A DNA stretch of 64,000 nt, from the NCBI GenBank assembly GCA_963971285.1, contig OZ020248.1, forward strand, positions 25,223,764 to 25,287,763. Reading direction: 5' to 3'. The notes under the pieces are model-generated. The model had not been told where the DNA came from. It did no database searches and saw only the letters and a program-made list of their open reading frames with translations. Of the stretch, positions 34,168 to 47,435 are shown one piece after another. The DNA comes from Astropecten irregularis (taxonomy: Eukaryota; Echinodermata; Asteroidea; Paxillosida; Astropectinidae). A program made the position numbers and the translations under genes. The first letter of the stretch is position 1; every line of letters starts with the position of its first letter.

Positions 34168-37100
34168 ATGGGGCAGACTTTCTCCGACTACGTTAGTTCG
34201 TGGGTTGAATCCTACTTCACATGGAGAGGTAAGTTCAGCATCGAAGCCTCCACCTCCCCTCAACACGGCATTCCGTCCAGTTATCTTTATAAATACAACT
34301 GTGATAATTATCTCTAGAATTTGCAGAAAAACGCCTAATAGTAGTACGTTTAAGGTACAGTACAAGATTGGTAATACAGTACAGGCCTATACCCAAACAG
34401 AAATGTTCACAGATCAATGTATAACTTTCAGGGTATGCGGAAGATTGTGCTCGCAGAAACATTAATTACGTTAAAACATTTCCGCCTGAAATGCTGTATT
34501 TATCCAAACATTAGTCAAACAAAGACCGAAAACAGTTTTGATCTCGGGGTAAGATCAAAACCATTCTTTATGTTTTATGAGAAAAACTGAGACAGGTTTT
34601 TGCTATTTTCTTGTGACTCAGATGTCCGATTAAGTTCAAATTTTGACAGGTTTATCCTTTCATGGACATGTTTGGACAGATCATATTTTATACCTTTAAG
34701 CACAAACATTTATTGCCATTTCTCAAAATACTTTAACTGTACAGCTTACTATCAACCTTCAAGTTCACAATCTGTGAAATGATCTATTAATGTAGGCTAT
34801 ATGCCTCGTACAATAATTCTACAAGGATTTCTAAGGAGCAATAGGTGGTCTCCAAAGTTACGTTGCCAAAACTTGTGTCACAGTTCAATGCGTAGACATC
34901 GCCAGTATGAAGTACAAACGAACTTGAACTTTAGCGTACATTCAACGTGGTCATGAATAGTCCCATTCGATATTCTATAGACGTTGTATTGAAACTGTGT
35001 TAAAGTTAAGAGCATTCATAATACGGCCAGTATGACGTAGTACAAGCAAACGAACTTGAACTTTACCATACATTAAACGTTGTCTTGATTACTCCCGGGC
35101 GATATTCATGTATCTTTAGACTTTGTACTTTTTTTTAATGGAATCTGTTTAAATAGCTTGACACTGAATTCTATTTCAACAATATTAAATCGTAACCGTC
35201 ATTCTACTCACAATTAGTCTTACAGGAATTACGTTGTCAATTACGTCAGCTAATTTTACCTTCCAAGTTTTTAATTTGCCAACCTACGGCCAGTAGGGAT
35301 ACCATCAAAATGGTCAAAGATGATGGACAATTAAGGTCACCACCAACATCGGGCTGAAAGGCTCAATTGGTAAAAGAGCGCTGGTACGGTACTCTCGAGG
35401 TCGCAACGGTTCGAATCATGGCCCTGTAGTCACTTTCGGTGGTGGTTTGTGTGGTTTATTTAATAATTAAAAATAAAGATATCGGGGGTCAGCTTGGTAT
35501 AGCCGGGTTCTTCCCTCGCCTTTCATTTTGCGGCGGTCCGGGTTCGAGTCCGGATTGGATTTCATAGCTGCTTCAGCATACATGATTCACCCACAATAGG
35601 CCCCTATTACTGAGATTTAGAGGTAAAATACATGTACATGATTGGTAATGGTCACAGAACAGCACCCACACTTTGTCTGATCAAACATGTACATGAAATA
35701 ACAAACCTGTGAACATTTGAGCTCAATCGGACATTATGAGTTACGATGAAACAGCGAAAACCCAACACCATTTTTCTTATAAAACATCTTACCCCGAGAT
35801 TCTTTTGTTGTTTTACTATTTGCTGGATAAATACAGCATTTCAGCCGGAGATATTTTAAGGGTATGTTTCTACCAGCACCATCTTCATATCCTGAAAGTT
35901 ATAGGTAAATCTTTGAACAATTCTATTTGGGTATGTTACAAATCCTGAACTATACCGTTAACTTTAACTTCTAAAACTGTATTTTCTTCTCGTTATCTTT
36001 CCATAAAATGTTTCTCCACGTTTTCAAGAGTTCGTTGGTTTTACAATCATTCCAATAAATGAATAAATAAACAAATGAACAAATGTCTTATTTCTCTTTA
36101 CTTTTCCATATCTCAGTCAAGCGACTGCTAGCGAAGGTTAAGGCAGAGGACCTTCGAGAATGGGATACCTACGAGTATGAGGGAATACCCTTAATCAAGG
36201 ATGTACTCCCCAGCACCATGGATGACCTGAAGACGTTAGAGATCAGAGATGATGACGTCTACATTGTTACCTATCCCAAAGCAGGTATGGCCTACCGTAC
36301 TCCACCAAGTAATGTACGCCAATGAAGTTAAACAATAAAATGTACACCTATAATTCCGGATTAATACATTAATACATACAAGTGACATAAATTATGCCTC
36401 CCAAAGGAGGCGATATCCCAATGCAGGTATACTGGCGCCACCGATACCATCTCATGCAGTTATCAATGCAGATATCATAAATCTAATTCCACCGTTGTCT
36501 GCTGGAAGTTTAATATTGTTTCAAACCAGGTATTATCCCAATGTAGACCTGACGTGTTACAGAACTATCCCGAAAGGGATAGGCCTATGCAGTGCATCTC
36601 AAAGTATACGCAATTTGCATTCTAAATCTTGCTTAAGCACTGGGGTCGGTTTCATGAAACTCTAAGACTGATCTTAAATCCTGAATCAATCTTGAATTGC
36701 TAAGCAAAGTGTGATGTCACAATATATGAATCACCATTGTAATACTGACAACTCGTCTTATGATTAAACATGTAGTTCTTGGCGAAATCCAGCACTGGTC
36801 AGTTCTGTCACAAGTCCAACTACCCGACACCATTGTAGAACACCCTGGATGTGAGAGGAGGGACGGAGAAAGGTTGCAGTAAGAGGGGTGTCCAGGGAAG
36901 CAATAGACCCATTGTCAACAACTGCCACCACTCCTCACAGGAATTGAGATGAGATTGGTTCAATTTCCTTTAATACAGGAACGACATGGACGCAGGAGAT
37001 CATGTCATGTGTCCTTCACGATGGCGACCTGGAGACGATCAACAAGAAGCACACCTTTGAGAGAGTGACTTTCTTGGAGATGACGGCGGGTGGAACAGTG

Positions 37101-39131
37101 CATAAAGACGTAAGCATGTTTGCTGGAGACAAAAACCCAGCTTCCATTATGAGCAAAGTTATAGAAGAGCTAGAGTAAAGAGAAGTTAGAAGGTCTTCAT
37201 AATGTTGCTAAGCACACAAACTAATTTTCAGATGTCAGAAGCAACACATTATTATGAAATTCCAAAGATATGAGTTGACAGGTATATACTTCGTGGTTAA
37301 CGGGCATTTTGTCCATCCATCTACCATGCAGCTGCCCAAACGGCACAAGATAATTGGCTGGATGCCAAGAAGTTACCCCCGTCACATCAAGTCTCACCTT
37401 CCAGGCCAGCTCCTGCCTCCCCAGGTCTGGGAGAAGAAGGTCAAGATCGTCTACGTCATCAGAGACCCCAAGGACTTGGCGACCTCATACTACCATCATG
37501 TTCGGATGATGAACCCCAGTCTAGACTTGAGCTGGGAGGAGTACTTCGACAAGTTCCAGAGTGGAAATAGTAAGACAATGTCATCGTGTCCTCGTGAGAA
37601 TTGTCAGGAAACTTTCATCTTGTTGCTGTCCAATTTTGTAACATAGAGTTGAGGCACACTCACCCACACTCCAAAGGCTTTTCTCGACTTGAATCCCTCG
37701 CCCGAATAACTATTTTAATCGCTTCTCAACAAAGTCTGTATAAATCTTTCCTGTCGTTTCCTTTTTACCTTTTAGTTTCCTGGGGCAAGTGGTGGGAGCA
37801 CTACCTGTACTTCTGGGAAAGACGAAACGAGGACCACATCTTATTCTTGCGATTCGAAGACATCAAGAAGGTGATTTCCCCCAACTCCCTTCCCTGTTTG
37901 GTGTTGACTCTAGCTCGTGAGAGAGGCGATCGAGATTTAACCGTTTCTGGTTTGCTTGCTTGTTAGTCAATAGTCAGTTTGTCGTTTTGTTTGTTTCAAA
38001 TCGAAAACACAGCTAGACGGCTTAAATTTAAGCCCGTTTCAAGGCTTACGTCATGTATACAATTTCACTTCCAGGCAATGTATTATATAAGTACAGGCAT
38101 AAAGCTAGAGGGTAGGAAATGTATAACCATTGACCTATTACGGTGATGTTATCAACTTCTCAGGATCTCCGCGGCACTGTGAAGCAAATCAGTGTCTTTC
38201 TGGGGAAATCTCTCTCAGATGACGTCATCGATAGAATCACCGACCACTGCAGTTTCCAGAACATGAAAAAGAACCCCATGACCAACCCGGACACCTTACT
38301 GGAGCCAATTTTCGGAAAGAAGGAGGGTGTGTCGTTTATGAGAAAAGGTATTTCAGTTGCAAGGCCATCTGATCATCACCTAGAACATTCCTTGCTGAAA
38401 AGTACAACTGGCAGATAACATGCATTAAGATCTTTCTTTGTGAATACGATTTTGGGAATTGAAATGTACGTCTGGTGCACTGACTCTTTTTTACACTTTT
38501 TCGTTTCCAATAGCTAAATGTTGCTAAATCACAATTCGAAGCGGCTCTTGTTTCTGTCTTGCAATGACCTGAGGCCAATTTAATAGAGCTGCTTAAAGCA
38601 CAAAATTAGCTGAAGTATAAAAGTCTTCCTTGATCAAACAAGATTATCAGCAACATTTTCATGAGATGTTTACTGCTTTTGACTAACATAACATTTACTA
38701 GGCGGGAGTTTTTCCTGGCATACTGATTTTGTTTACCAAGGTGTTTTTGTGTGCTTTGGTGCTTAAGCACATTTTGGTGCTTAAGCTGCTCTATGACATT
38801 AGTCCCTGTTGTCTCACGTAGTAGTATACCTCGATGGTCAGATATTCGATCGGTTCAGAAACAATAATCAAAGTTAACTTGAGTAATACAGCATTTGAAT
38901 GAACGCGACATTTGGCGTCATCGATCTCTATACAAGCCATCACACTAAAGATGTCCCAATTCAAAAATAATGTTTGCTCATAAATATCTTTCTGTCATTT
39001 ACTCTGCGTGTACAGGGGATACTGGTGACTGGAAGGCCCATCTATCTGAAGACCAGAGCGAGGCTATAGAAGCTACGTGCAGAGAGAAGCTAACACCTGC
39101 TGGCCTCACTTTCGATCGAGGATCAAAATGA
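34168..39131 (+). CDS. Cytosolic sulfotransferase, gene 2
   Basis: Exons: 34168-34228, 36117-36284, 36979-37109, 37332-37569, 37776-37870, 38164-38347, 39016-39131. The total is 993 nt, 330 aa plus TGA, with the same intron positions and phases as gene 1. Exon 1 encodes MGQTFSDYVSSWVESYFTW, absent from gene 1. Key sites are YPKAGTTW, the catalytic His in RHIKSHLPGQLLP, YVIRDPKDLATSYYHH, ISWGKWWEHYLYFWE and MRKGDTGDWK. Asp follows Arg in the 3'-phosphate motif (RDPKD), where genes 1 and 3 have Asn. Close paralogue of gene 3. All elements for activity are present, but the substrate is unknown. Confidence 0.92.
34353..34695 (+). mobile_element. TTAA-flanked MITE, subfamily B
   Basis: GGTACAGTACAAGATTGG after TTAA (34349-34352) and TTTTATACCT before TTAA (34696-34699). 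Orthologous within the duplication to 41886-42247, but it has lost part of its right arm. Sulfotransferase gene 2 intron 1. Confidence 0.8.
35357..35430 (+). mobile_element. tRNA-like SINE remnant
   Basis: AGGCTCAATTGGTAAAAGAGC and ACGGTTCGAATCATGG resemble A and B boxes. A second GGTTCGAGTCCGG box lies near 35540. Decayed. A related B box is at about 42885. Confidence 0.45.
35620..35960 (-). mobile_element. TTAA-flanked MITE, subfamily B (inverted)
   Basis: Shares GATTGGTAATGGTCACAG, TGTCTGATCAAACATG and CTGGATAAATACAGCATTTC with subfamily B in reverse orientation. Sulfotransferase gene 2 intron 1. No counterpart was noticed in gene 3. Confidence 0.65.
38573..38812. mobile_element. CTTAAGCA-family MITE, copy 3
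   Basis: GAGGCCAATTTAATAGAGCTG to CTTAAGCTGCTCTATGACATT, inverted ends. Present at the same place in gene 3 (46003-46250), so it predates the duplication. Intron 6. Confidence 0.75.
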
Positions 39132-41194
39132 GGCTTTAAGCCTTGAATATTCAAAGCGAGTCTTAAAGCCTCGCTGGCGATTTAGATTCAAAGTGTAGAA
39201 ATGTAATTCAACAGTAGAAGCTTATTTTCTCGGCCCAACCGCGTAATGTAGTTCCTGAAGACTTTTTTTTTTAAAGTCATTAGGGCCTATATACTTTCTT
39301 TTGTTAAACAGTGTTTTTCTGTGTGTTGGGCTTAAAGCTATATGCATGTAACTGTTCAAATTCAAAGAATAATCTATACTTTCTCAGATCCAACATGAAT
39401 TGAGGGACCAGTGGAAAAACAAATCGGCTCATGTCCAATAATCTAGCAAAATGTGAAAGAGTATAGTGCTTTTACCAGCGATAATGTACATATGTATAGA
39501 TCTTATGTTAGTTCTTTCTAAGACGGAACATGATAAATTATTTTTGTAATTTTGTTCTGTATTTCAAACGAATATTTTTTTCCGTATCACTGCGAATTGT
39601 TCACTATACCTCAATCAATTTAAACACCATAATCAATTTGGATATAACATATGACATTTAAGCACAATAAAAGAACTTCACTCAATTATGTAAAGATGTG
39701 TACATAACAAAATTAAATACACAACTGTAATAATAGTTACCTATATTTATAGTGTACACTATAGCATTGCATGATGAGCCATGATGAGTTAATTTCGCTT
39801 TCATTGCACGGGTGAAGGATGAAAAACGCTCACTTGTATTTAAGAATCAGGTAGCAGTACTTGGACGGCAAATACCGCACCGAACTGAAATACTTTGATC
39901 TTTCTGACTCGTGACTTCCTGACAAACTTGGTTGTAAAATTGCTAGCCGTAAAAAAACGCAGACCATTGTCAAATCCTTCACAAGTTAAAGGTAATATCA
40001 TACTTTTGGTTTTTGTCAAAAAAATGCAGATTTATGGGCAAAAATTTATTTATCCACTAATTTCTGGATAAATACACCATTTCAGGCGGAACAATTGTAA
40101 CGGTATGTTTCTACCAGCACTTTATTCATACCCTGAAAGTTATACGTAAATCTGTGAACATTTCTGTTTTGGTGTCTTATATACTATGATATGATACTAT
40201 ACCTTTTAAGGAGACCATACGTGGCACTATATTATGAGAGATGATTCCTTTTCTGTATTTCTAACGAATATTTTGCCGTATCCCCGCAGAATTGATCACT
40301 ATACTACATGTATATCTTAATCAATTATTTGAACGCTATATTCAATTTGAATATTATTGGTATTATTATTAAGCACAAAGACCTCTATTGATTTGTAAAT
40401 AATGTTTGACAAAAATAAACACACAACTGTAATAATGTTGTTACCAAAACTATAGGCTTATATGATCGGGCCTACCCATTTATGTAAGTTCTAGCACGAG
40501 TGAAAATGAAAAACGCTTATTAAAGCATCAAAGAGCGCTATATTAATTGGTATGGGCGGCAAATACCGCACTGAAACAGCCTCTTTTTGACAGGATTTCT
40601 GACAAAATGTTTTTTCTAAAAACGGACACCATTATTTAGTCTCACTTGTTTCTTTCCAAAGCACCAACACAGTTTTTGAATGCCTTGAATGACAAATCGT
40701 AATTTGCTGGTTAATATTGTTGCTCAGTTTACAAGGTTGGGACAATGAAACAACGCTGGTGCATGCGCCACCAAGTCAAAGGGTTTTCCATCTCACATTT
40801 AAAAAGAAAAGATAAAAGTCTTAATTAAAATTACACTTCACCTACATACAAGCCTGCCACAGTTCACAGTGCATGTATAGGCCCACTTGCTTGGCCCGTA
40901 CGTGACTCTGTACATTCCTTTATATGCTAATGCACATTCATCGTTCTGGATTTCTTTGTTTGTTTTTTACAACAATGCACACAGAAGGACAACTTTATGC
41001 ACTGACTCGGAAATGCCAAGTTCAAAGTTCATTACCAAAACAAACTCCACTAGTATAGGACCTATACACGATACGCTGTTGAATATAAAACGAGTGTTAC
41101 TTCCTATAGGGTCGTTCATAGCTGTACATTACACTGTCACAAGTTACTCGCCATTCCACGGTGCTGTACGGTGGGTATAGGCCTGCTGAGCAAG
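39132..41194. other. Spacer between sulfotransferase genes 2 and 3
   Basis: 3' UTR of gene 2 and the promoter of gene 3. The text TGTATTTCAAACGAATATTT and its surroundings occur at 33240, 39560, 40255 and 47010, showing that the spacer itself has been duplicated more than once. No exon is supported. Confidence 0.6.
39990..40205 (+). mobile_element. TTAA-flanked MITE, subfamily A, internally deleted
   Basis: TTAA flanks at 39986-39989 and 40206-40209. Both TIRs are present but the centre is reduced to 216 bp. The sister copy at 47436 keeps a longer interior. Confidence 0.8.
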
Positions 41195-44100
41195 ATGGGG
41201 CAGACTTTCTCCGACTACGTTAGTTCGTGGGTTGAATCCTACTTCACATGGAGAGGTAAGTTCAGCAGCGAAGCCTCCACCTCCCTCAACACGGCATTCC
41301 TTCCAGTTAGGCCACTTAAAAAAAAAATTGTTTAGCGTCCACCTCTTCCAAATTTTCTAGGTAGGGAGGGAGGTTTTTATTTTTATTTTTTATTTTAAGG
41401 ATAGAATGGCAACATGCCTGTGGAAGAAAAGATACATGGTATTCATGGTCAGAAAACATGTTAGGAAGATACTGAAGACCATAGAAGCTTTCAAGCTAGA
41501 TATCTGACCATTGGAAATTTCAGTAGACTAGAGAAACCTAAGTAAAAGCATTAAAATATTATCAAATGTCCCTTCCGCTTAATTTTGTACATTTTTCGCA
41601 TGCTGCGGCTTCTACCCCAGGTGGCCTTCATGATGTTTAGTCCGAAAATTACGGTAGATATTAGCGCACTCTGCTTTTACATACAAGAAATAATTGTTTC
41701 CCCCAATATTTATTTTTTTTTGAGACAAATAAAAAATAAAAAAATAATACAGGTCGGGTTCATATCGGAGGTCGGGCGGGGACGCTAAACAAGTAATTTT
41801 ATTTATGTGGCCTTATCTTTATAAATACAACTGTGATAATTATCTCTAGAATTTGCAGAAAAACGCCTAATAATAATACGTTTAAGGTACAGTACAAGAT
41901 TGGTAATACAGTATAGGCCTATACCCAAACAGAAATGTTCACAGATTTATGTATAACTTTCAGGGTATGAAGATTGTGCTGACAGAAACATACCGTTAAA
42001 ACACTTCAGCCTGAAATGTTGTATTTATTCAAATATTTGTCAAACAAAGACCGAAAACAGTTTTGATCTCGGGGTAAGATCAAAACCATTCTTTATGTTT
42101 TATAAGAAAAATTGAGTCAAGTTTTTGTTATTTTTTTGTGACTCAGATCCGATTGAGTTCAAATTTTGACAGGTTTATCATTTCATGTACATGTTTGGAC
42201 AGACGAAGTGTGTGTGCTGTGACCTTTACCAATCATATTTTATACCTTTAAGCGCAAAAATTAATTGCCATTTCTCATGATATACTTTAACTGCACAGTT
42301 TACTATCAACCTTCAAGTTCATAATCTGTGAAATTATCTTTTTATGTAGGCTATATGCCTCATACAACTACAAGGATTTCTAAGGAGCAATAGGTGGTCT
42401 CCATACGTTGCCATAAATTGTGTCACAGTTCAATGCATAGGCCTATATAGACATCGCCAGTATGAAGTACAAACGAACTTGAACTTTAGCGTACATTCAA
42501 CGTGGTCATGAATAGTCCCATTCGATATTCTATAGACGTTGTACTGAAACTATGTTATTCATAATACCGTGGCCAGTATGACGTACGTAGTACAAGCAAA
42601 CGAACTTGAACTTTACCATACATTAAACGTGGTCTTGATTACTCCCGGGCGATATTCATGTTTTTTTTTAGACTTTGTACTTTTTGTAATGGAAACTGTT
42701 TAAATAGCTTGACACTGAATTCAACAATAACAATTCGCAACCGTCTACTCACAGTACCGTATAGGTATTATCATACGTCAGCTGAATTTAAGTTCAAAGT
42801 TGTTCATTTGCCAACCAGTAGCCATGAAATGAACAAAGATGACAGACAATTTTGGTCACAACCATCGGCTTGAATGGAGGTCGCAGGTTCGAATCCCACT
42901 GGAGTCAATCCCTAGTCACTTTTAGGTGTGGTTTATGTGGTTCATTTTGGTGATTTAAAATAATGCTGTAGGCTATATAAAGATATCGGGGATCAGCCTG
43001 GAATGCACGGTTCTTTCCTCGACTTGCACCTACAGCTGGGGTCTGGGTTCGAGTCCGGCTCGGTGCACAAGTGGATTGGATTGGTACCTAGCTGCTTCTG
43101 CAAGAAGGGTTTACCAACAATATTACTGCGAGATTGACTCTTAACTTCTAAAACTGTATCATAATTTCATATCATCTTTCCAGTTTCTTCAGCTTTTCAA
43201 GTTACTTTGCTTTTGAGAGGTATTTGGTTGCATTGTCATTCAAATAAATAAAAAAAATTAGCAAATAACAAATGAACAATAAACAATCAGGGGTCAATAT
43301 TACCAAGCCCTGCGATCGATCGTAACTCGATAACCCATCGTATATCCTATACGCAATGCATCATAAGTCATATACGATTGTTACGATGAGTTTGGTAAAA
43401 TCTACCCCTTATGTCTTTTTCCTCCCTTGCTGTTACTGTTCAATATCCCAGTCCAGCGACTGCTGGCCAAGGTAACAGGAGAGGATCTTCGAGGATGGGA
43501 TACCTATGAGTATGAGGGAATACCCCTATTCCTGGATGTACTCCCCAGCACCATGGATGACCTGAAGACGTTAGAGATCAGAGATGATGACGTCTTCATT
43601 GTTACCTATCCCAAAGCAGGTATGGCCTACCGTACTCCACCAAGTAATGTACGCCAATGAAGGTTAACGTACTGCTACATCCCTAGTCCCCTATAGGCGT
43701 ATGTGCGGGGTACCATGCTCAATCCAATGGAGTCTAACATTTGCTAAAAATGAGGTTACTGCTGAATCCAACAAATCCAACTCTGAAATAACTAGTGGCT
43801 GTCCTGCACTAGACTGCTGAATCCAACAAATCCAACTCATGGCCAAAAATGAGTGTACTGCTGAATCCTACAAATCCAACACTTGGCCAGAAATGAGACG
43901 ACTGCTCGATCCAACAAACCAACTTTACATATTGTAGAGTAACCTGCTCAATCCAACAAAGTACAACAAGAATATCAACCACCTGTTTACTGCTCAATCC
44001 AACAGTGTCCAACAAGCAGTAAAAACAGTTGGAATATGTTGTACTGAGCAGGGTAAGACCCGGTTCGAGTTGAGAGAAGAGAACAGAGGTAATCAGGGAC

Positions 44101-46575
44101 AGATGAGTTGAGTAGAAGTGACATGCCTCCCGAAGGAGGTGTAGTATTATATCCCAATGCAGGTATAATGTACTGTCCGCCGCTGATACCATGATCTCAA
44201 TTACCAATGCAGATATCATAAAATAATCCCACCGGTGTCTGCTGGAGGTTTAATATATCCCAAACCAGGAATAAGGTATCCTAAATGTACGTAGACCTGA
44301 CGTATCCAAGCAGCAGGTACAACGTCTAGTCCCGAAAGGGATATGCAGAGTACAGTAGTACACTTTGCCTCAACACTTCAAAGGAATTGACGTGAGATTG
44401 GATCACTTTCCTCCACAGGAACGACGTGGACACAGGAGATCATGTCATGTGTCCTTCACGATGGCGACCTGGAGACGATCAACAAGAAGCACACCTTTCA
44501 GAGAGTGCCTTTCTTAGAGATGACTCCGGGTGGAACCGTGCACAAAGACGTAAGCATGTTTGCTGGAAACAAAAACCCATCTTCCATTATAAGCAAAGTT
44601 ATAGAAGAGCTAGAGTAAAGAGAAGTTGGAAGGTCTTCATAATGTTGCTAGGCACACAAACTGATTTTCAGATGTCAGAAGCAACACATTATAATGAAAT
44701 TCCAAAGATATGAGTTAACAGGTACTTCGTGGTTAACAGGCATTTTGTCCATCGATCTACCACTGATGCAGCTGCCCAAATGGCACAAGATGATCGGCTG
44801 GATGCCAAGGAGTTTCCCCCGTCACATCAAGTCTCACCTTCCAGGCCAGCTCCTGCCTCCCCAGGTCTGGGAGAAGAAGGTCAAGATCGTCTACGTCATC
44901 AGGAATCCTAGGGACTTGGCGACCTCGTACTACTATCACTGTCGGCTGATGAACCCCAGTCTAGACTTGAGCTGGGAGGAGTACTTCGACAAGTTCCAGA
45001 GTGGAAATAGTAAGACAATGTCATCGTGTCCTCGTGAGAATTGTCAGGAAACTTTCATCTTGTTGCTGTCCAATTTTGTAGCATAGAGTTGAGGCACACT
45101 CACCCACACTCCAAAGGCTTTTCTCGACTTGAATCCCTCGCCCGAATAACTATTTTAATCGCTTCTCAACAAAGTCTGTATAAATCTTTCCTGTCGTTTT
45201 CATTTTACCTTTTAGTTTCCTGGGGCAAGTGGTGGGAGCACTACCTGTACTTCTGGGAAAGACGAAAAGAGGACCACATCTTATTCTTGCGATTCGAAGA
45301 CATCAAGAAGGTGATTTCCCCCAACTCCCTTTCTGTTTGGTGTTGATCCTCGTGAGAGAGGCGATCGAGATTTAACCGTTTCTGGTTTGCTTGCTTGTTA
45401 GTCAATAGTCAGTTTGTTTGTTTCAAATCGAAAACACAGACGGCTTAAATTTAAGCCCGTTTCAAGGCTGACGTCCTGTATACAACTTCACTTCCAGGCA
45501 ATGTATTATATAAGTACAGGCATAAAGCTAGAGGGTAGGAAATGTATAACCATTGACCTATTACGGTGATGTTATCAACTTCTCAGGATCTCCGCGGCAC
45601 TGTGAAGCAAATCAGTGTCTTTCTGGGGAAATCTTTCTCAGATGACGTCATCGATAGAATCACCGACCACTGCAGTTTCCAAAACATGAAAAAGAACCCC
45701 ATGACCAACCCGGACACCTTACTGGAGCCAATTCTCGGAAAGAAGGAGGGTGTGTCGTTTATGAGAAAAGGTATTTCAGTTGCAAGACCATCTGACCATG
45801 ATCACCTAAAACATTCCTTACTGAAAATTACAACTGGCAGATAACATGCATTAAGAGCTTTCTATGTGAATACGATTTTGAGAATTGAAATGAACGTCTG
45901 GTGCACTGACTCTTTTGTACACTTTTTCGTTTCCAATAGCTAAATGTTGCTACATCACAATTCGAAGCGGCTCTTGTTTCTGTTTTGCAATGACCTGAGG
46001 CCAATTTAATAGAGCTGCTTAAAGCACAAAATTAGCTGAAGTATAAAAGTCTTCCTTGATCAAACAAGATTATCAGCATCATTTTCATGAGATGTTTACT
46101 GCTTTTGACTAACATAACATTTACTAGGCGGGAGTTTTTCCTGGCATACTGATTTTGTTTACCAAGGTGTTTATGTGTGCTTTGGTGCTTAAGCACATTT
46201 TGGTGCTTAAGCACATTTTGGTGCTTAAGCTGCTCTATGACATTAGTCCCTGTTGTCTCACGTAGTAGTTCACCTCGATGGTCAGATATTCGATCGGTTC
46301 AGAAACAATAATCAAAGTTAACTTGAGAAATACAGCATTTGAATGAACGCGACATTTGGCGTCATCGATCTCTATACAAGCCATCACGCTAAAGATGCCC
46401 CAATTCAAAAATAATGTTTGCTCATAAATATCTTTCTGTCATTTACTCTGCGTGTACAGGGGATACTGGTGACTGGAAGGCCCATCTTTCTGAAGACCAG
46501 AGCGAGGCTATAGAAGCTACGTGCCGAGAGAAGCTAACACCTGCTGGCCTCACTTTCGATCGAGAATCAAAATGA
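41195..46575 (+). CDS. Cytosolic sulfotransferase, gene 3
   Basis: Exons: 41195-41255, 43452-43619, 44419-44549, 44772-45009, 45216-45310, 45587-45770, 46460-46575. The total is 993 nt, 330 aa plus TGA. It has the same exon lengths as gene 2, all phases kept and no internal stop. Motifs are YPKAGTTW, the catalytic His in RHIKSHLPGQLLP, YVIRNPRDLATSYYYH, ISWGKWWEHYLYFWE and MRKGDTGDWK. It differs from gene 2 at scattered positions, for example VTGEDLRGW versus VKAEDLREW and CRLMNPSLD versus VRMMNPSLD. Some changes lie near the 3'-phosphate and acceptor loops, so specificity could differ. The exon 1 and promoter region are nearly the same as gene 2. Confidence 0.92.
41310..41812. mobile_element. 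TTA-flanked MITE present only in gene 3 copy
   Basis: Ends GGCCACTTAAA...TTGTTTAGCGTCC and GGACGCTAAACAA...TTATGTGGCC are inverted and flanked by TTA (41307-41309, 41813-41815). The paralogous site in gene 2 (about 34278-34290) reads CCAGTTATCTTTATAAA with one TTA, a perfect empty site. 503 bp, no clear ORF. The 3-bp TTA target suggests PIF/Harbinger-type mobilisation. Confidence 0.92.
41886..42247 (+). mobile_element. TTAA-flanked MITE, subfamily B (complete)
   Basis: TTAA flanks 41882-41885 and 42248-42251. Ends GGTACAGTACAAGATTGG and ACCAATCATATTTTATACCT. Duplicate of the 34353 copy, with an intact right arm. Confidence 0.85.
43290..43410. mobile_element. Palindromic MITE, CTACGATCG type, copy 2
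   Basis: GGGGTCAATATTACCAAG... and ...TTTGGTAAAATCTACCCC are inverted ends, with ATCGATCGTAACTCG inside. Just before exon 2 of sulfotransferase gene 3. Confidence 0.65.
43690..44060. repeat. CTGCTGAATCCAACAAATCCAAC degenerate tandem repeat
   Basis: The phrase ACTGCTxAATCCAACA recurs at least six times at 45-70-bp spacing in intron 2 of gene 3, ending beside a LINE-like GACCCGGTTCGAG piece. Absent from the same intron of gene 2. Confidence 0.75.
46003..46250. mobile_element. CTTAAGCA-family MITE, copy 4
   Basis: Same position as copy 3, in gene 3 intron 6. One extra TTTTGGTGCTTAAGCACA unit is present near the right end. Confidence 0.75.
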
Positions 46576-47435
46576 GGCTCTAAGCCTTGAGTATTCAAAG
46601 CGAGTCTTAAAGCATCGCTGACGATTTAGATTCAAAGTGTAGAAATGCAATTCAACAGTAGAAGCTTAGTTTCTCGGCCCAACCGCGTAATGTAGTTCCT
46701 GATGACGACTTTTTTTTAAGTCATTAGGGCCTATATACTTTCTTTTGTTAAACAGTGTTTTTCTGTGTGTTGGGCTTAAAGCTATATGCATGTAACTGTT
46801 CAAATTCAAAGAATAATCTCAACTTTCTCAGATCCAACATGAATTGAGGGACCAGTGGAAAAACAAATCGGCTCATGTCCAATAATCTAGCAAAATGTGA
46901 AAGAGTATAGTGCTTTTACCAGCGATAATGTACATATGTATAGATCTTATATTAGTTCTTTCTAAGACGGAACATGATAAATTATTTTTGTAATTTTGTT
47001 CTGTATTTCAAACGAATATTTTCTCCGTTTCACTGCGAATTGTTCACTATACCTCAATCAATTTACACACCATAATCAATTTGGATATAACATATGACAT
47101 TTAAGCACAATAAAAGAACTTCACTCAATTATGTAAAGATGTGTACCTAACAAAATTAAATACACAACTGTAATAATAGTTACCTATACTTATAGTGTAC
47201 ACTATAGCATTGCATGATGAGGCCTACTTATGTTAATTTCGCTTTCCTTGCACGGGTGAAGGATGAAAAACGCTCACTTGTATTTAAGAATCAGGTAGCA
47301 GTACTTGAACGGCAAATACCGCACCGAACTGAAATACTTTGATTTTTTTTTACTCATGACTTCCTGACAAACTTGGTTGTAAAATTGCTAGCCGTAAAAA
47401 AACGCAGACCATTGTCAAATCCTTCACAAGTTTAA

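Larger units (their letters stand above)
34040..39985 (+). repeat. Segmental duplication, copy 1 (sulfotransferase gene 2 unit)
   Basis: Near-colinear with 41080-47430: promoter, exon 1, a subfamily B MITE, exons 2-7, 3' UTR and downstream flank. Exons 4-7 and their introns are almost identical. Introns 1 and 2 differ by insertions. Boundaries are approximate. Confidence 0.85.
41080..47430 (+). repeat. Segmental duplication, copy 2 (sulfotransferase gene 3 unit)
   Basis: Partner of 34040-39985. Differences are mainly insertions: a 503-bp MITE in intron 1, a tandem repeat plus LINE-like piece in intron 2, and small indels. Confidence 0.85.
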
